Of a stretch of DNA of 24,865 nucleotides, positions 22,743-24,865 are shown piece after piece. How positions within the stretch are numbered: the first letter of the stretch is position 1; the number at the start of each line of letters is the position of its first letter. Made by a program: the position numbers and the translations under genes. Under the pieces are notes generated by a model. The model did no database searches, was not told the DNA's origin, and saw nothing but the letters and a program-made list of their open reading frames with translations. Origin of the DNA: Bacillota bacterium (GTDB taxonomy: Bacteria > Bacillota > Clostridia > Oscillospirales > Ruminococcaceae); NCBI GenBank assembly GCA_023391005.1, contig JAEWBS010000111.1:1-24865 (forward strand), given 5' to 3'.

Positions 22743-23951
22743 ATGTGTAAATATATGCCCTTATGTCTCATGTTAATAATTTTATCGACTGTATTTTTAG
22801 GGTGCGCACAAAATAACCGTCAGCCATGGGATTATGCCGATTTAACGCCCGCGTCCCCGGCTTGTGCTCTTCCCCTATTTAGCCCAACCAAGCTGGATGA
22901 AGTCGAAAACCACGCAGTCCATATCGTCCAAGGAAAATTTTTAGACGGTTCAGAAACCGATTTGCAATACGGCCCCGACGGCAACGCGATATACGGCAGC
23001 ACCATCTCGGCATTTCAAATTACCGGGGTGTATAAAGGCAGCCTTGCGGTCGACCAGCAAATTAAGGTGATTGAAGATTATCACATTGATAAGCAGCATG
23101 GCAAAAAGATCATCTACTCTCTCGGCAGCTACTATCCGTCCGACGTCGGCCGGGAATATCTCCTGTTTCTCGGAGAGTACGGGCCAGAAACCAGATTTGC
23201 GGGGCAATATTACGCCGTGGGCAGCAAATACGGCCGATATCCGGTGGTGTCCGCACAGTCGGATTCGACGGACGCCGCATCTTTCAACAACAGGGCGCTG
23301 AATTTGGACGAGGGAAATTCCGAAACCTACCGGAGCATCTATCAGGAGGTTATTGACAACTATATGCGCGCCACCATACAGCACGAGTCAAAGCGCTTTA
23401 AGGATGCGGCGGAGCTGGTCGCATATATCCGCGATGAAAATGCGCTGCTGCGCGCCATGCAAAAGGCTTATCCCTTCGGCCTTTTGAAAAGTGATAACGG
23501 CAATGCGGTTATACTCTATACTCCCGTCACTTCCGCCGACGCTCAAATGACGCTTGCGGAAATCAGGCTGGCTGGCTCACACATTTATTACCGCTGTCAC
23601 AGGGCGGGGTATGTGCCCGCCGGCAGCCCGGATAATAGGGAGATAGAGGAATTGAAAAACACCCTCACGGTTGGATGGAATTACACCGGCAACGGCGACG
23701 CCGGTCTCAAGGCATTCGCAGACAGCAACGCAGAGGTTGTCTTTGAGCTACAGGATTATCCGGGCGTTTACTATTCCGAGGCGACCGATTCCGAGACGGA
23801 TAAGCCCTACGGGCGTATGATCTATTGGGTAAAGGATGGGTACTTTTTTGAGGCGTACCTTCCTGCAGAGGATTTTGACACGATATTAGGCAGCACAAGT
23901 GGCGCGGCCGATCTGGTGGCCGCTGAGGTTTATTACTCAGACGCCCAATAG
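22743..23951 (+). CDS. Predicted lipoprotein of unknown function
   Basis: This 402-residue secreted protein carries a lipoprotein signal: a hydrophobic stretch MPLCLMLIILSTVFLGC with the lipid-modified Cys at residue 21. Phe at -3 is less usual than Leu but tolerated. The mature part is soluble and extracytosolic. Residues about 45-150 (VHIVQGKFLDGS, ITGVYKGSL, IKVIEDYHID, EYLLFLGEYG) resemble a small beta domain often seen in Clostridia lipoproteins. The C-terminal part (about 250-400) has strands such as ILYTPVTSADAQMTLAEIRL and the VFELQDYPGVYYSEA to YWVKDGYFFEAYLPAE segment. I cannot assign a ligand or partner. ATG 22743 is fixed by AAGGAGG eight bases ahead; upstream in-frame codons belong to the overlap with the phosphodiesterase gene. 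Confidence 0.8.
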   Translation: MCKYMPLCLMLIILSTVFLGCAQNNRQPWDYADLTPASPACALPLFSPTKLDEVENHAVHIVQGKFLDGSETDLQYGPDGNAIYGSTISAFQITGVYKGSLAVDQQIKVIEDYHIDKQHGKKIIYSLGSYYPSDVGREYLLFLGEYGPETRFAGQYYAVGSKYGRYPVVSAQSDSTDAASFNNRALNLDEGNSETYRSIYQEVIDNYMRATIQHESKRFKDAAELVAYIRDENALLRAMQKAYPFGLLKSDNGNAVILYTPVTSADAQMTLAEIRLAGSHIYYRCHRAGYVPAGSPDNREIEELKNTLTVGWNYTGNGDAGLKAFADSNAEVVFELQDYPGVYYSEATDSETDKPYGRMIYWVKDGYFFEAYLPAEDFDTILGSTSGAADLVAAEVYYSDAQ

Positions 23952-23958
23952 GCATAGT

Positions 23959-24003
23959 AAAAGCATCCCGCCGCACAGCTTTGTGCTCGGCGGGATGCTT
24001 TAT
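23959..24003. terminator. Bidirectional terminator between lipoprotein and LysRS genes
   Basis: AAAGCATCCCGCCG (23960-23973) pairs with CGGCGGGATGCTTT (23988-24001), and an inner CACA/TGTG stem sits within. T-rich sequence follows on the + strand; on the - strand GCTTTTACT follows. It separates converging genes. Confidence 0.85.
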
Positions 24004-24014
24004 GTGTTTCTATA

Positions 24015-24865
24015 TTACCCAATCGCGGTGCCGCAGGGCACCGAATCGTCCACAAAGATAACCTTGCAGCCGCTGGCTTCGCTCGTTGCGGCCAGCAGCA
24101 TACCTTGGCTCTTCTCGCCGCCAAACTTGGCGGGCTTGAGGTTTGCGACCACAATAATCTTGCGGCCGATCAATTCCTCGGGTTGGTATTCGCCCTTGAT
24201 GCTCGACACAATTTGCCGGCCGCCAAGGCCGTCGTCGAGCGTCAGCTTCAAGAGGCTGCGCGCCTTGGGCACCTCGACGCATTCGAGCACCTTGCAGACT
24301 CTAAAGTCGAGCTTGGCAAAGTCGTCGATCGCAATTTCGGGCTTTAAGGGCGCGGCGGCGTCAACGGCCTTTTCCTCCGCGGGTGCTTGCGTCGCTGATG
24401 CGGCGACCTGCTCCTCAGCGGTGGCGGGGGTTGAAAAATCGAGCAGCGGCAGATAGCGGGCCTTATCGATCGCGTGCAGGAACAGATAGAGTCTCGGGCC
24501 GCGCTCTTTATTGAGCAGCAGTTGGTAGACATTCTTAAAGAACCGCCCCTGCTTGGCCTTGATTTCCTTGTCGTCCCCTTCGGGGAACACGGTGCGCGAG
24601 ACCGAATAAAGGAAGGTGTTGAGATCGTCGAGGCTGTCATCCACCGTCGAGAGGTGCTCAAACAGCAGCTTGATTTCCTGCTGCTCCTCGGCGGAAAGCG
24701 CGTCGTAAATCGCAAAATCGCGGTTATTTCTCAGCTTATAGGCGTTCTCTGGCGAGCACTGCTCGAGCCAGAACTGGGCCAGCGCCAAACGCTCGGCAAA
24801 TTCCGCGCGCTTATAGGGCGTGCCGATCTTTTCAAACACCGTCTCGAGCGCGTCGAGGTTAAAGT
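24015..24865 (-). CDS. lysK: Class I lysyl-tRNA synthetase, C-terminal part with tRNA-binding domain (partial)
   Basis: The gene continues beyond the window end; about 283 C-terminal residues are visible. The first 160 visible residues fit the C-terminal helical anticodon-binding region of class I-type LysRS, with FFKNVYQLLLNKERGPRLYL and then LPLLDF; the K-x-GPRL pattern is typical. An Ala/Glu-rich linker of about 35 residues follows. The last 105 residues form a Trbp111/EMAP-II-like OB-fold tRNA-binding domain (FAKLDFRVCKVLECVEVPKA, GGRQIVSSIKGEYQPEELIG, VANLKPAKFGGEKSQGMLLA). That domain alone is also found at the end of MetRS, so MetG is the main alternative, but the helical part does not look like MetRS. 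The catalytic HIGH/KMSKS motifs lie outside the window. Confidence 0.75.
   Translation of the reverse strand, partial: FNLDALETVFEKIGTPYKRAEFAERLALAQFWLEQCSPENAYKLRNNRDFAIYDALSAEEQQEIKLLFEHLSTVDDSLDDLNTFLYSVSRTVFPEGDDKEIKAKQGRFFKNVYQLLLNKERGPRLYLFLHAIDKARYLPLLDFSTPATAEEQVAASATQAPAEEKAVDAAAPLKPEIAIDDFAKLDFRVCKVLECVEVPKARSLLKLTLDDGLGGRQIVSSIKGEYQPEELIGRKIIVVANLKPAKFGGEKSQGMLLAATSEASGCKVIFVDDSVPCGTAIG

Overview
The window looks like chromosomal DNA of a low-to-moderate-GC Firmicute of the class Clostridia, most likely an Oscillospiraceae/Ruminococcaceae-type anaerobe. The support is: the C-terminus of a pyruvate phosphate dikinase, groESL under a perfect CIRCE operator, a class I-type lysyl-tRNA synthetase, a BTAD-type regulator flanked by small proteins sharing a Trp-Gln-Gly motif, strong AGGAGG-like ribosome binding sites, and GTG/TTG starts. 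Genus and species cannot be read from it. Most genes are GC-rich, with one clear AT-rich exception near 13.1-14.0 kb.

Layout. 1-900 (+): end of ppdK with its terminator, then a membrane-anchored FMN-binding protein with its own consensus promoter. 960-2640 (-): a small unknown protein and a membrane GT2 glycosyltransferase. 2641-3021: AT-rich divergent promoter region. 3022-3921 (+): prohibitin/SPFH membrane protein. 4040-6615 (-): ArsC/Spx-like protein, a WQG-domain protein, and a BTAD regulator with a degenerate GGDEF-like tail. 6896-7087 (+): a second, smaller WQG protein, divergent from the regulator. 7286-10465 (-): AI-2E-family permease and ABC-F ATPase. 10741-13799 (+): AEC transporter, RlmD-type rRNA methyltransferase, then an AT-rich gene for a divergent class III nucleotidyl-cyclase-like protein. 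14044-18573 (+): isoprenylcysteine-methyltransferase-like membrane protein, 3-methyladenine DNA glycosylase, membrane diguanylate cyclase, DUF4180 protein, FkbM methyltransferase. 18729-20684 (-): groES-groEL with CIRCE. 21259-22029 (-): ZIP metal transporter. 22211-23951 (+): YfcE-like phosphodiesterase and a large lipoprotein. 24015-end (-): C-terminal part of a class I LysRS with an appended tRNA-binding domain.

Transcription units are short and most are closed by clear intrinsic terminators; several of these are bidirectional and sit between converging genes. The likely co-transcribed groups are groES-groEL, the ABC-F gene with the AI-2E permease, the AEC transporter with rlmD (possibly with the AT-rich gene behind them), and the phosphodiesterase with the lipoprotein.

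Most of the content is housekeeping or ordinary accessory material. The parts most worth a second look are: the cyclase-like gene in its AT-rich segment; the BTAD/degenerate-GGDEF regulator bracketed by two related WQG proteins; and the LysRS with a C-terminal tRNA-binding domain. I see no tRNA or rRNA gene, insertion sequence, integrase, CRISPR array or recognisable complete defence operon.
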